In this document: piece by piece, positions 55,533-64,000 of the stretch
Numbering within the stretch: position 1 is the stretch's first letter
Layout: each line of letters starts with the position of its first letter
Source: Tumebacillus permanentifrigoris
GTDB taxonomy: Bacteria; Bacillota; Bacilli; Tumebacillales; Tumebacillaceae
Length of the DNA stretch: 64,000 bases
NCBI RefSeq assembly: GCF_003148565.1
Contig: NZ_QGGL01000001.1
Coordinates: 131,659 to 195,658, forward strand
Direction: 5' to 3'
Notes under the pieces: model-generated
What the model was told of the DNA's origin: nothing
What the model saw: only the letters and a program-made list of their open reading frames with translations
The model's database searches: none
Made by a program: the position numbers and the translations under genes

Positions 55533-56360
55533 TTACCCAACATTTACAGTGGACAGCCCCAAGATTTTTCTTGCCTCTTGTGGCGATGCCACTTCACGAC
55601 CCAGTTCCTTGGAAAGTCTGACAATTCGCTCCACAAATTGGGCATTACTGGTTGCCAGCACGCCCTTTTCATAGTAGACATTGTCTTCAAACCCGACGCG
55701 CACATGTCCGCCGAGCAGGATCGCCATCGTATTCAACGGCAATTGAGCCCGTCCGACTCCGGCAACCGACCATGTCGAGCCTTCCGGAATCGACCGCACC
55801 ATGTGCAGCAGGTTCTCCACCGTCCCGGCGATCGCACCCGGAACGCCGAGCACGAAGTCGAAGTGCAAGGGTTCGCGCACGAGCCCTTTTTTCAAAAGGC
55901 GCAAGGCGTTCGTTATCATGCCCACGTCGAAGATCTCCAATTCCGGGCGCACCCCGTGGTCGAGCATCGCTTGGGCGAAGGTCTCGATATCACGCGGCGT
56001 GTTCATGAACACATCGTCACCGAAATTGACCGTGCCGACTGTAAGCGTTGCCATCTCCGGGCGTAAGGTCACCGGTTGCAGACGCTCCGCTGGCGTCATC
56101 CCCACCGCACCACCGGTGGAAACTTGGACGATGATGTCGCACTTGGCTTCGATTTTCGCGATGATCTCTTGGTAGATGTCTCGGTCCTGCGAGGCACCGC
56201 CTGCGCCGTCCCGGGCGTGGATGTGCGCGATCGAGGCTCCTGCTTTCCACGCTTCATAGGCCGCATCTGCAATCTCATCCGGTGAGAGCGGCAAGTTCGG
56301 CTGGTGCTCACGAGTGACTTCCGCCCCGACGAGCGCGACGGTGATGATCAGTTTCTCCAC
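55533..56360 (-). CDS. kce: 3-keto-5-aminohexanoate cleavage enzyme (BKACE family)
   Basis: Zn enzyme of 275 residues that joins a beta-keto acid with acetyl-CoA and splits it; in lysine fermentation it turns 3-keto-5-aminohexanoate into 3-aminobutyryl-CoA and acetoacetate. Zinc histidines 46 and 48 are in ASIAHIHARD; VQVSTGGAVGMTPAER and ELEIFDVGMI are family blocks. The BKACE family has many substrates; the neighbouring ammonia lyase gene supports the lysine-pathway activity. GTG start at 56360 two bases after the kal stop. Confidence 0.88.
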   Translation of the reverse strand: MEKLIITVALVGAEVTREHQPNLPLSPDEIADAAYEAWKAGASIAHIHARDGAGGASQDRDIYQEIIAKIEAKCDIIVQVSTGGAVGMTPAERLQPVTLRPEMATLTVGTVNFGDDVFMNTPRDIETFAQAMLDHGVRPELEIFDVGMITNALRLLKKGLVREPLHFDFVLGVPGAIAGTVENLLHMVRSIPEGSTWSVAGVGRAQLPLNTMAILLGGHVRVGFEDNVYYEKGVLATSNAQFVERIVRLSKELGREVASPQEARKILGLSTVNVG

Positions 56361-56362
56361 GT

Positions 56363-56761
56363 TTACTCCCCCTGTTGCAGGCGTTGTTTGTCCTTGGGCG
56401 TGACGCAGGTGCCACTCGCGTAGGTGACGAGGATCGGCTCCTCGAGCAATTCCGCCGCCGAAGGGTTGGCCGGGTCGATGTTACCACGGATCACTTTGTA
56501 GGCGTGGAACTCCATTTTCCGCGAGGTGTTGCCGACGTGCGTGATCTGCCCGTGTGCTTCGATGTAATCCCCCGCATAGACTGGGGCTTTGAATTCAACT
56601 TTGTCATACGCGACAAACAGACCTTCGTCGCCGTCGAGACGGATCAGCAGTTCGGTTGCGACATCTCCGAACAGTCCGAGCATCCGCGCTCCATCTACGA
56701 GGTCGCCGCCGTAGTGCGCATCATGTGCGCTCATGCGCAGGCGAATCATCACTTTGTCCAC
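56363..56761 (-). CDS. kal: 3-aminobutyryl-CoA ammonia-lyase
   Basis: Hotdog-fold protein of 132 residues. [32 protein letters not shown] and [19 protein letters not shown] match the ammonia-lyase that converts 3-aminobutyryl-CoA to crotonyl-CoA in lysine degradation. GTG start at 56761 with GGAGG eight bases upstream. It lies between spo0F and kce; the other lysine-pathway genes (aminomutases, dehydrogenase) are not in the window. Confidence 0.86.
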   Translation of the reverse strand: MDKVMIRLRMSAHDAHYGGDLVDGARMLGLFGDVATELLIRLDGDEGLFVAYDKVEFKAPVYAGDYIEAHGQITHVGNTSRKMEFHAYKVIRGNIDPANPSAAELLEEPILVTYASGTCVTPKDKQRLQQGE

Positions 56762-56780
56762 AGGGTATGCCTCCTACATT

Positions 56781-57152
56781 CTAAGATACGAGTTGTGCGT
56801 TGACAGCTTGGCGCAGTTCGTCGATGTCGAACGGCTTGGTGAAATGGGTGATCGCGCCAAGCACGGTCGCTTCCTTGATCAGGTCGAGTTCACCGTAGGC
56901 GGTCATCATGATCACTTTGGTATCCGGTTCGATGGTGCGGATATGGCGAAGTATCTCCAGGCCGTCCATGCCCGGGATCTTCATGTCGAGCAGGACGAGA
57001 TCCGGCTGGTGTTGCTTCACGATTTCTAATGCGGTCACGCCGTTCGGGGCTTGGAAAATGGTATAGCCTTCCTTGTCGAGCACCTCTTGTAAAAGTACAC
57101 GAATGCCATATTGATCATCCACGATGAGAACTTTTTTATCCTTCCGATCCAT
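56781..57152 (-). CDS. spo0F: Sporulation response regulator Spo0F
   Basis: Single-domain receiver of 123 residues, the second step of the sporulation phosphorelay (kinase - Spo0F - Spo0B - Spo0A). The acidic pocket is Asp12/Asp13, the phosphorylated residue Asp56 ([13 protein letters not shown]), then Thr in MMTAYGE and Lys in FTKPFD. Length and sequence fit Spo0F, and the sigma-H promoter and fba neighbourhood support it. No output domain. Confidence 0.95.
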   Translation of the reverse strand: MDRKDKKVLIVDDQYGIRVLLQEVLDKEGYTIFQAPNGVTALEIVKQHQPDLVLLDMKIPGMDGLEILRHIRTIEPDTKVIMMTAYGELDLIKEATVLGAITHFTKPFDIDELRQAVNAQLVS

Positions 57153-57200
57153 TTCGGTAAGGCCCCTTTCTAACAATCCAGTATCCCAATATACTATGTG

Positions 57201-57230
57201 TAATTCGCTTCCAAGGGTAGAAATTCCTTT
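57201..57230 (-). promoter_or_regulatory. sigma-H promoter of spo0F
   Basis: Minus-strand AAAGGAATT (57222-57230) and AGCGAATTA (57201-57209) with a 12-base spacer match the sigma-H pattern RnAGGAwww-n12-RnnGAATww fully. Two 0A-box-like sequences with one mismatch to TGTCGAA lie upstream (GGTCGAA 57243-57249 on the plus strand; CGTCGAA 57281-57287 on the minus strand). Confidence 0.8.
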
Positions 57231-57310
57231 TTAGGAAAGATGGGTCGAAAGTAGTAAGTATCCGAGATTTTCTGCGGTTTTTCGACGTATTCTGCGATTA
57301 CGGTTCTATG

Positions 57311-57349
57311 AAAAAGACAGCACTCCCCGTGGGGTGCTGTCTTTTTTTG
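57311..57349 (-). terminator. Terminator of the alpha-glucosidase gene
   Basis: AAAGACAGCACTCC-type stem with its complement around a short GC loop and T-run on both strands. Confidence 0.88.
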
Positions 57350-57375
57350 CTAGAGTCCGACTTGGGCGACGGGTC

Positions 57376-59064
57376 TTAGTTCAGGCGATAGACTCGTGCT
57401 TCGTAAGGGCGGGTTGTGAAATTGCGGATGTCTTGGGCCGGGTCCACTTCGTAGTTGCTGATCAGCAACTCGGCGGTTTGGTAGGTCACTTCCTTCGGAA
57501 GTTCGAAGGCTTGGTCGCTGCAGGTGAAATTCAGGATCACGAGCACGCGCTCCTCGTTGAGCGTTCTCGTGTACGCGTAGAACGTCTCGCTGTCTGAGAG
57601 CAGCTCGTCGAACTCGCCATAGACGAGCACGAGGTTGTCGCGGCGCGTTTGGATCAGGCGCTTGTAGTAGTTGTAGATCGAGTTCGGGTCGCTGACCGCT
57701 TGCTTGGCATTGATCTGGGGATAGTTCGGGTTTACTTGGAGCCACGGTGTGCCGGTGGTGAATCCTGCATGTTCGCTGTCATCCCACTGCATCGGCGTCC
57801 GCGCATTGTCCCGCCCTTTGATGTAGATCGATTCCATGACCTTGGCTGGGTCTTGGCCCTCTTGGTGCACTTTTTCGTTGTACATGTTGTGGGTTTCGAT
57901 GTCTTGGTAGTGTTCGATGGTGTCGAACTTGACGTTCGTCATCCCGATTTCTTCGCCCTGATAGATATACGGCGTTCCTTGCAAGGTGTGGAGCAGGGTG
58001 CCTAACATTTTTGCCGATTCCAGTCGATAGGTCGAATCGTCCCCGAAGCGCGATACCATGCGCGGCTGGTCGTGGTTGTTCAGGTATAGCGAATTCCAGC
58101 CCTTGCCGCGCCCGAGGCCATATTGCCACTTGCTCATGATGCGCTTGAAGTCCGTCAAGGTATACGGAACCACGTTCCACTTGCCACCCGGCCCTGAATC
58201 GATGTCCATCAGCTCGAACTGGAACAGCATCTGCAATTCATGCCGGTCATCGTTGACGTAGTCAATCGCTTGTTCGGGCGTGACGCCCGGCGTTTCCCCG
58301 ACGGTCATGATGTCGTACTTGGACAGCACTTGTTCGTTCATTTCTCGGAGGTATTCGTGAATTTTGGGGCCGTTCATGAAGTAGTCGCCACCTGACGCGT
58401 ACTTGCGCCCCTCCGGATTGGGTGCATCCGGCAAACCCTCGACTTTGGAGATCATGTTGATCACGTCCATGCGGAATCCGTCGATCCCTTTGTCCAACCA
58501 CCAAGTCATCATGTCGTACACTTCTTGGCGGACTTTCGGGTTCTCCCAGTTCAGGTCCGGTTGCTTTTTGGCGAACAAGTGCAGGTAGTATTGATCCGTT
58601 TGTTCGTCGTGCTGCCACGTCGATCCGCTAAAAATCGATTCCCAATTGTTCGGTTCCGTTCCGTCTGCTTTGGCCGCACGCCAGATGTAGTAGTCCCGAT
58701 ATGGATTGTCGAGGGACTTGCGGGATTCCACGAACCACCGATGCTCGTCGGAGTTATGGTTGACCACGAGGTCCATGATCAGTTTCATCCCTCGGTCGTG
58801 CAGCTCCTGCAGGAGTTGGTCCCAGTCGCTCATGGTGCCGAATTCATCCATGATCGCTTGGTAATCGGAAATATCGTACCCGTTGTCGTCGTTCGGGGAT
58901 TGGTAGACCGGACTCAGCCAGATGATGTCGATGCCGAGGTTTTTGAGGTAATCCAGTTTGGTGATGATACCGGGGATGTCACCGATCCCGTCCCCGTTGC
59001 TATCCGCATAACTGCGCGGATAGATCTGATAGACGGTACCCTCTTTCCACCATTTGCGTTCCAT
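57376..59064 (-). CDS. GH13 alpha-glucosidase (oligo-1,6-glucosidase type)
   Basis: Cytoplasmic glucosidase of 562 residues. The GH13 regions are visible: DLVVNHNSDEH, the nucleophile Asp in IDGFRMDVINM, the acid Glu in MTVGETPGV and NNHDQPRMVSRFG. The motif after the nucleophile (DVINM) is typical of enzymes for alpha-1,6 and isomaltose-type or short alpha-1,4 substrates. ATG 59064 follows GGGAGG. Preceded by a LacI-type operator; last gene of the sugar cluster. Confidence 0.92.
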   Translation of the reverse strand: MERKWWKEGTVYQIYPRSYADSNGDGIGDIPGIITKLDYLKNLGIDIIWLSPVYQSPNDDNGYDISDYQAIMDEFGTMSDWDQLLQELHDRGMKLIMDLVVNHNSDEHRWFVESRKSLDNPYRDYYIWRAAKADGTEPNNWESIFSGSTWQHDEQTDQYYLHLFAKKQPDLNWENPKVRQEVYDMMTWWLDKGIDGFRMDVINMISKVEGLPDAPNPEGRKYASGGDYFMNGPKIHEYLREMNEQVLSKYDIMTVGETPGVTPEQAIDYVNDDRHELQMLFQFELMDIDSGPGGKWNVVPYTLTDFKRIMSKWQYGLGRGKGWNSLYLNNHDQPRMVSRFGDDSTYRLESAKMLGTLLHTLQGTPYIYQGEEIGMTNVKFDTIEHYQDIETHNMYNEKVHQEGQDPAKVMESIYIKGRDNARTPMQWDDSEHAGFTTGTPWLQVNPNYPQINAKQAVSDPNSIYNYYKRLIQTRRDNLVLVYGEFDELLSDSETFYAYTRTLNEERVLVILNFTCSDQAFELPKEVTYQTAELLISNYEVDPAQDIRNFTTRPYEARVYRLN

Positions 59065-59111
59065 ATGTATCCTCCCTCGTGCCTGCGTTTTTTCCAGTAT
59101 ACCCCCACAGT

Positions 59112-59121
59112 CAAACGTTTG
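59112..59121. promoter_or_regulatory. LacI-family or CcpA-type operator of the glucosidase gene
   Basis: A perfect palindrome CAAACGTTTG with a central CG, inside GTGCAAACGTTTGAC on the minus strand. It lies just upstream of a TATACT box and 48 bases before the start codon. The core is that of MalR-type operators and close to the cre pattern. Confidence 0.6.
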
Positions 59122-59125
59122 CACG

Positions 59126-59156
59126 AAAAAAGCGGCGTGCTTCTGCGCCGCTTTTT
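59126..59156 (-). terminator. Terminator behind the ABC permease genes
   Basis: AAAAAGCGGCG and CGCCGCTTTTT around an 8-base loop; it separates the transporter genes from the glucosidase gene. Confidence 0.9.
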
Positions 59157-59161
59157 CTCGC

Positions 59162-59971
59162 TTATTTGAGCCCCGAGGTGGCAATTCCCTTGATGAACCA
59201 CCGCTGGAAGATCAGGAACACCAGCAACATCGGGATCGTCATGAACATCGTCCCCGCCAAGTCTTGGTTCCAATACGCCACGTACTGCCAGTGGAACGAA
59301 TTTAAGCCCACCGGAAGTGTGTACATATCGTCCGATGAGGCCAGCAACGAGGGCCACATGAACGAATTCCAGTTGCCGAGGAACATGAAAATCGTCTGGG
59401 CCGCCAGCGCGGGTTTCGCCAGCGGGAGTGCAATTCGGAAAAAGATCCCCCAGCGCGACAGTCCGTCGATCAACGCCGCCTCCTCCAGATCCACCGGCAA
59501 CGCGAGGAAGAATTGCCGCATCATGAAGATGCCGAAGGACGAGGTCAGGAACGGGATGATGAATCCCTGATAGGTGTTGATCCACCCCCAGTTCGCTAAC
59601 ATGATATAGACCGGGATCATCACGACTTGCCCGGGCACCATCATCACCCCGAGGACGACGTAGAAGATCAAGCCGCGTCCGGGGAACTTGATGCGCGCCA
59701 ACGCATACCCCGCCAACGTGTTGAAAAACAAGTTCCCAAGCGTTACGGAGCCCGCGACGATCGCGGAGTTGAGCAACCACTTGAAGAACGGAAACTTGGT
59801 GACGATATAGGTGTAGTTTTCCAGCGTCAAGCTGGAAAGTGGCACCCAAAATTTATCCATGTCCGGCGTCGATTTCAGCGAAGTCAGGATCGACCACAGG
59901 AACGGGATCATCGTCAGCACCGCATACCCGATGACCACGGTGTAAAACAGGACTCGCCATAGCTTTTTCAT
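59162..59971 (-). CDS. Carbohydrate ABC transporter permease, MalG type
   Basis: A 269-residue inner-membrane permease with six helices. The EAA loop that contacts the ATPase reads LEEAALIDGLSRWGIFFRIA with LPLAKPAL following. CUT1-family partner of the next permease. A GGGG-type ribosome site precedes ATG 59971. Confidence 0.94.
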   Translation of the reverse strand: MKKLWRVLFYTVVIGYAVLTMIPFLWSILTSLKSTPDMDKFWVPLSSLTLENYTYIVTKFPFFKWLLNSAIVAGSVTLGNLFFNTLAGYALARIKFPGRGLIFYVVLGVMMVPGQVVMIPVYIMLANWGWINTYQGFIIPFLTSSFGIFMMRQFFLALPVDLEEAALIDGLSRWGIFFRIALPLAKPALAAQTIFMFLGNWNSFMWPSLLASSDDMYTLPVGLNSFHWQYVAYWNQDLAGTMFMTIPMLLVFLIFQRWFIKGIATSGLK

Positions 59972-59987
59972 CTGCTCGATCCCCTTT

Positions 59988-60863
59988 CTAGTTGGTCTCT
60001 TCCTTGAAAAACTTGCGCTGAATGATCGTCAACAACAGGATGATCAGGAACAGCGCGAACGCCATCGCCGACGCATAGCCCATGTCAAAATCTTTGAAGG
60101 CCGCCCGGTAGAGGTAGAACACCACGGTCAAGGTGCGGTCTTGGGGACCCCCCTCGCCTTTGGAGATCACATACATCTGGTCAAAGACCTGAAAGGTCCC
60201 GATGATCGACATGATCAGGATGAAAAACGTCGTCGGCTTCAACATCGGCCACGTGATAAACCGCAGTCGTTGCCACGGTGTGGCCCCGTCGACTTCCGCC
60301 GCTTCGTAGAGTTCCTGCGGGATGTCTTGCAAGCCCGCGAGATAGATGACCATGAATTGACCCACCGTCGTCCAGATCGCCATCATCATCACCGCTGGCA
60401 GCGCGAAGGTCAGCGAGTTGAACCAATCGAACGTCGGGATGCTCAGCTTCGACAGGACGAAGTTGACGAGTCCGTCGTTTTTGAACAGGTACATGAACAT
60501 GACGGAGACGGCGACAGTCGAGGTCACGGTCGGCAGGAAATACACGACGCGAAACAAAGTCTTGCCCTTGATTTTGGCATCGACGATCAACGCGAGCATG
60601 AGTGCAATCGCAATTTGGATCGGCACAACACCGAGTGAATACAAGCTGGTGTTGCCCAGCGCCCGGATGAAGCGCGGGTCTTTGAACAGCTTCAAGTAGT
60701 TGTCCAGACCGGCAAATGTCGCTTGGTCAGGTGCGAGGAACGAGAAGTGATGGAAGCTGATATACAAGGCATAGAGGATCGGCCCGATCAGAAAGACCGC
60801 CAACGAGACGACGACAGGCAAGACAAACAGATACCCGGTTGCGAGATCACCGCGTGTGCGCAT
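59988..60863 (-). CDS. Carbohydrate ABC transporter permease, MalF type
   Basis: A 291-residue permease with six helices; EAA loop YEAAEVDGATPWQRLRFITW. No large periplasmic loop of the E. coli MalF kind, as usual in Gram-positives. 16 bases before the MalG-type gene. No ATPase gene is in the cluster; a shared MsmX-like ATPase elsewhere is likely. Confidence 0.94.
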   Translation of the reverse strand: MRTRGDLATGYLFVLPVVVSLAVFLIGPILYALYISFHHFSFLAPDQATFAGLDNYLKLFKDPRFIRALGNTSLYSLGVVPIQIAIALMLALIVDAKIKGKTLFRVVYFLPTVTSTVAVSVMFMYLFKNDGLVNFVLSKLSIPTFDWFNSLTFALPAVMMMAIWTTVGQFMVIYLAGLQDIPQELYEAAEVDGATPWQRLRFITWPMLKPTTFFILIMSIIGTFQVFDQMYVISKGEGGPQDRTLTVVFYLYRAAFKDFDMGYASAMAFALFLIILLLTIIQRKFFKEETN

Positions 60864-60888
60864 GCTCTCCCTCCCCCTCTCCTGTTTA

Positions 60889-60925
60889 GGAAAAAAGGAC
60901 CCGCCATGCGACGGGCCTTTTTTTC
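60889..60925 (-). terminator. Terminator behind the binding-protein gene
   Basis: A stem on AAAGG-CCCG with a one-base bulge and a TTTTTTT run. It may let part of the transcripts pass so that the lipoprotein is made in excess over the permeases. Confidence 0.75.
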
Positions 60926-60926
60926 G

Positions 60927-62174
60927 TTATTGAATCTTGGTTTGCGCTTCGGCGAGGGCTGCTTTGGCATCCGCTTTCGCACCCAGTACGACCGCTTCCG
61001 ATGCTTTGTTCATCGCATCGACCAGTTTGACACCCATCGTGCCGTATTGGTACGGAAGTGCATACGAGGCACCTTTGACGAACGCTTCACGCTCCGGGTA
61101 CTTGGTCAGGTAGTCCTTGCCCATCTCTTTGATCGTCGGAAGCGCCAAACCGCCTTCGACAGTGATTTTTTGCCCTTCCTTGCCCGTCAGGTACGCCATC
61201 AGGTCGATCGCTTCGTCCTTGTGCTTGGAGTTCTTCGACAGCGCGTAGGCGACGGTGAAGATCATGTTCGACGGTTTCGCGCCTTCCTTGACCGGCAACT
61301 CGACGATGCCGTATTTGAGGCTCGGGGATTTTTTGGCGACGTGCGGGATCAGCCACGAACCTTCGACGACCATCGCCGCCTTGCTGTCGGCGAACGCATC
61401 GCCCGCCCAGTCTTTGCCGAGCGTTTTCGGGATCGCCGCCGATTTGTCCTTTTTCATCATCTGGTCGTAGATGAAGTTGATCGCCGTCTCGTTCTCCGAT
61501 TTGGTCAGCGTCGCTTTGCCGTCCGCGTAGACGGTGCCGCCCGCTTGGTAGAGGAACGGCTGGTAGCGCGGCAGTTCCGCTGAGATCGAGAAGCCGGTCA
61601 CGCCGTCCTTGGTCAGTTTCTTGGCATCATCTTGCAGTTCCGTCCACGTCTTGGGCGGGCTGGTGATGCCCGCTTTTTCGAAGAGTTCCTTGTTGTAGAA
61701 CAGGGCGAGGGTGTTGTAATCCTTGGCGAGGCCGTAGGTTTTGTTGTTGGATTGGAACGCTTTGACCGCCGCGTCTTCGTAGTCGGAGAGGTTGACGTTG
61801 TGTTTTTTCAACAGGTCGTCGATCGGTTCGATGACGCCCTTTTCCATAAATTCTGGCGCGGCATAAGCATCGAGGTAGAACAGGTCAGGTTCGGTCTTGG
61901 AGGCGATCATCGGCTGGAGTTTCTGCAGGTAGTCACCGACGACCGGCTCGAATTTGACTTCGACGTTCGGGTGTGCAGATTTGAAGCCGGCGATCTGCTT
62001 GTCGAGCATCGCCTGCTCCTCCGGCGAGGAGGACCAGCCACCGACGCGCAGGGTGATTTTTTCGTCCTTGGAAGCTGTGTCTTGGGTATCTGCAGTCTTG
62101 CTGGAACAGCCGACCAGTGCGGTCATAACGAGCGAAGTTGCCATCAAACCGGTGATGACGCTTTTCTTGTTCAC
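60927..62174 (-). CDS. Sugar-binding lipoprotein of the ABC transporter
   Basis: Extracellular solute-binding protein of family 1, 415 residues. Lipobox ALVGC with Cys23, then Ser/Lys/Asp-rich linker. PDLFYLDAYAAPEFMEKGVIEPID and YGLAKDYNTLALFYNKELFEKAG are typical of maltodextrin-type binding proteins. GTG start at 62174 behind AAGGGGG. Sugar not fixed by sequence; the glycosidases on both sides point to maltodextrin or isomalto-oligosaccharides. Confidence 0.93.
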   Translation of the reverse strand: MNKKSVITGLMATSLVMTALVGCSSKTADTQDTASKDEKITLRVGGWSSSPEEQAMLDKQIAGFKSAHPNVEVKFEPVVGDYLQKLQPMIASKTEPDLFYLDAYAAPEFMEKGVIEPIDDLLKKHNVNLSDYEDAAVKAFQSNNKTYGLAKDYNTLALFYNKELFEKAGITSPPKTWTELQDDAKKLTKDGVTGFSISAELPRYQPFLYQAGGTVYADGKATLTKSENETAINFIYDQMMKKDKSAAIPKTLGKDWAGDAFADSKAAMVVEGSWLIPHVAKKSPSLKYGIVELPVKEGAKPSNMIFTVAYALSKNSKHKDEAIDLMAYLTGKEGQKITVEGGLALPTIKEMGKDYLTKYPEREAFVKGASYALPYQYGTMGVKLVDAMNKASEAVVLGAKADAKAALAEAQTKIQ

Positions 62175-62193
62175 GCTTGATTCCCCCTTGTTT

Positions 62194-64000
62194 TTAACCG
62201 GAGATGACTTGCAGTCCGGTTGTGTTGCGTAGCACGTTCCAAGTGGTGTGGCTGGCGTTGTATTTTTGTATCAACAGGTCGAGGGACCCGTTGCCCACTC
62301 GCAGGTTGCGAACTTCCATCGAATTCAGGCCGTCTGGCAGCGACGGCGCGATTGTGATCGTACCACCCGGCACATCCGGCACTAAGCCGAGCATGACGCG
62401 GACAAAGGTCAGCGGAGTGCCCGCCGCCCACGCTTGCGGCGAGCAGGCCACCGGATACGGCACCGGGTCTTCGTCCGCCCCATACCCGCAGAACAACTCG
62501 GGCAAGCGGTCGTAAGGGAAGTGCGACGCCGTCGCCAGCAATCCTTGCATCACGGTGTTGGCATGGGCGTGGAAGCCGTACTTTTTCAGCCCCATCACGA
62601 TCAGCGAGTTGTCGTGCGGCCAGATCGACCCGTTGTGGTAGCTCATCGGGTTGAACGCCTGCTCATGGGCGGACAGGGTGCGGATGCCCCAGCCGGAAAA
62701 CAGATCGTCTGCCAGCAGTCGGTCAGCCACCGCACGCGCTTGCTCTGCGTTGAGAAGCCCTGAGAGCAGGCAATGCCCCGCGTTTGAAGCGATCGAGCCG
62801 ACCTGATTTTTGTCCGCATCGAGGGCGAGTGCGACGTATTGGGCGTCCGCCATCCAGAAATCGGTGCTGAATTTGACTTGTAGTTCGGCGGCGGAGCGAC
62901 GGAGCGAGTCCGCTTTTTCCCCCTGTCCAAGATGCTCGAACAGGCGCGCGAGACGCAGTTTGGCATCGTAGACGTAGCCTTGGACTTCGGAGGGGGCCAG
63001 CGGTGCTTGGGCGAGTGATCCATCGCGATGCACCATCGAATCGCCGGAGTCCTTCCAGTTTTGGTTGGCACAGCCCTTGCTCGATTCTTGGTAGTACTCG
63101 ACATATCCGTCCCCGTCGCGATCGCCATATTGATCGATCCAGTTCAGCGCGGCTTCGAGGTTCGGAAGCAGTTCGCGCAGGAACGCTTCATCCCCCGTCC
63201 AATCGAAGTACTCCGCCGCCAGCACGAGGAACAGCGGGGTCGCGTCGATCGAGCCGTAGTACGGCGCATGCGGTATCACGCCGAGGTTGGCGAGTTCGCC
63301 GTAGCGGATCTCATGCAGGATCTTGCCCGGCTGTTCCTCGCGCCACGGATCGGTCTGCGTCCCTTGGTGACGCGCCATCGTCTTGAGCGTGCCACGCATG
63401 ATCTCCGGTTGGATCGCCGCCAACTGCCATGCGGCGATCAGCGAGTCCCGCCCGAACGGGACGGCAAAAATCGGAACGCCTGCCGTGGGAAACCGACCAT
63501 CACCGAGATCGGTCAGCAGGGCGAACATGTCGTGTAGGGAGCGTGCGTAGAGCGAGTTGAACGCCGCGTTGTCGGTAACGATTTCCGTGCAGGCCGTTCG
63601 CCAGTCTGCGTAGGAATGCTGGAGGCGGGCGAGGGCTTGCTCTGGATCTTGCACGAGGGCGCGCCGGCCGTCGAGTTCCGGGACGACGGTGAGCAAAATT
63701 TCGTAGGTGCCGCCATGTGCGGGAAGTTGAAAGTGGAAAGACAACCAACCTTCTGCTGATATGTCTGTCGGAACTGGAGTGGCTTGCACGTGTGTGCGGC
63801 GCTTGACGCCATCCTGACCGTCATAGCCAAAACGGACCCCGTCCGCGACGGCCTCCGTCGCGAGGTGCGTTCCACTCGCTCCGTCCTCGTAGCCGCGCAC
63901 CGTGAACATGTGCGCAAAGTCGGAGGCCGCCTCTACCCGCACCGCGAGCGGAACTGGGTAGTTGTTGTAGTTGCGAAAGCTCAGTTGCTCGTAGAGCACC
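62194..64000 (-). CDS. Amylo-alpha-1,6-glucosidase-like protein (5' end beyond window)
   Basis: At least 601 residues. The first part (to about 115 in view) is the C-terminal half of a glycogen-debranching N-terminal beta-domain (SFRNYNNYPVPLAVRVEAASD, first part). The remainder is an (alpha/alpha)6 barrel with FPTAGVPIFAVPFGRDSLIAAW, YYGSIDATPLFLVLAAEY and SYHNGSIWPHDNSLI, which hold the likely catalytic acids. The family splits alpha-1,6 branches or other glucosides. It is separated from the binding protein gene by 19 bases, so all belong to one operon. The start codon lies right of 64000. Confidence 0.88.
   Translation of the reverse strand, partial: VLYEQLSFRNYNNYPVPLAVRVEAASDFAHMFTVRGYEDGASGTHLATEAVADGVRFGYDGQDGVKRRTHVQATPVPTDISAEGWLSFHFQLPAHGGTYEILLTVVPELDGRRALVQDPEQALARLQHSYADWRTACTEIVTDNAAFNSLYARSLHDMFALLTDLGDGRFPTAGVPIFAVPFGRDSLIAAWQLAAIQPEIMRGTLKTMARHQGTQTDPWREEQPGKILHEIRYGELANLGVIPHAPYYGSIDATPLFLVLAAEYFDWTGDEAFLRELLPNLEAALNWIDQYGDRDGDGYVEYYQESSKGCANQNWKDSGDSMVHRDGSLAQAPLAPSEVQGYVYDAKLRLARLFEHLGQGEKADSLRRSAAELQVKFSTDFWMADAQYVALALDADKNQVGSIASNAGHCLLSGLLNAEQARAVADRLLADDLFSGWGIRTLSAHEQAFNPMSYHNGSIWPHDNSLIVMGLKKYGFHAHANTVMQGLLATASHFPYDRLPELFCGYGADEDPVPYPVACSPQAWAAGTPLTFVRVMLGLVPDVPGGTITIAPSLPDGLNSMEVRNLRVGNGSLDLLIQKYNASHTTWNVLRNTTGLQVISG

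Overview
The window comes from an endospore-forming, low-GC-lineage Gram-positive bacterium of the order Bacillales. Gene order and protein make-up fit the Alicyclobacillaceae, for example a Tumebacillus-like organism; this assignment is inference from memory, with no database search. Sporulation and germination genes (spo0F, spoIIR, a gerABC-type operon, a YhcN-type lipoprotein) and an SLH-domain surface protein support it. The backbone, read on the minus strand from right to left (spo0F - fba - tal - glpX - rho - rpmE - tdk - prfA - prmC - spoIIR - ywlB - ywlC - mntP - ywlE - rpiB - ywlG - glyA - upp - wecB - atpIBEFHAGDC), is the order known from Bacillus subtilis, with insertions between the conserved genes. 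No rRNA, tRNA, CRISPR array, transposase or prophage was seen.

Layout. 1-2111: start of a complex I (nuo) operon with its own sigma-A promoter. 2191-9330: complete F1Fo ATP synthase operon with promoter, leader and terminator. 9429-13990: thiolase, an XRE/TPR regulator, UDP-GlcNAc 2-epimerase and uracil phosphoribosyltransferase. 14063-16472: glyA, ywlG, rpiB. 16504-18168: an AT-rich insert with an ABC-type ATPase and a frameshifted DUF4435/TOPRIM-like partner, resembling a PARIS-type anti-phage pair. 18232-24928: an arginine-phosphatase-like protein with an extra coiled coil, an sbnA-sbnB pair for L-2,3-diaminopropionate, mntP, a glycine-repeat protein, a TrkA-N-like protein under a c-di-AMP riboswitch, ywlC and ywlB. 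25039-33300: a 2753-residue SLH surface protein. 33561-37964: stalk-domain protein, spoIIR, prmC, prfA, DUF1385. 38107-41995: germinant receptor operon on the plus strand. 42043-49522: sporulation lipoprotein, tdk, rpmE, an XRE/TPR regulator next to a small secreted repeat peptide (a likely peptide-signalling pair), a radical SAM protein, rho and glpX. 49569-57230: M1-type peptidase, dapL and dapH, a membrane protein, tal, fba, a kce-kal lysine-degradation pair and spo0F with a textbook sigma-H promoter. 57311-64000: maltodextrin-type uptake and hydrolysis genes (glucosidase, ABC permeases, binding protein, debranching-type glycosidase cut by the window end).

The candidates most worth a second look are the regulator/peptide pair at 43927-45769, the broken ATPase/DUF4435 pair at 16504-18168, the c-di-AMP riboswitch driving a TrkA-N-like gene at 22608-23244, the sbnAB pair with a palindrome filling its promoter spacer, and a 28-bp palindrome between glpX and the peptidase gene.
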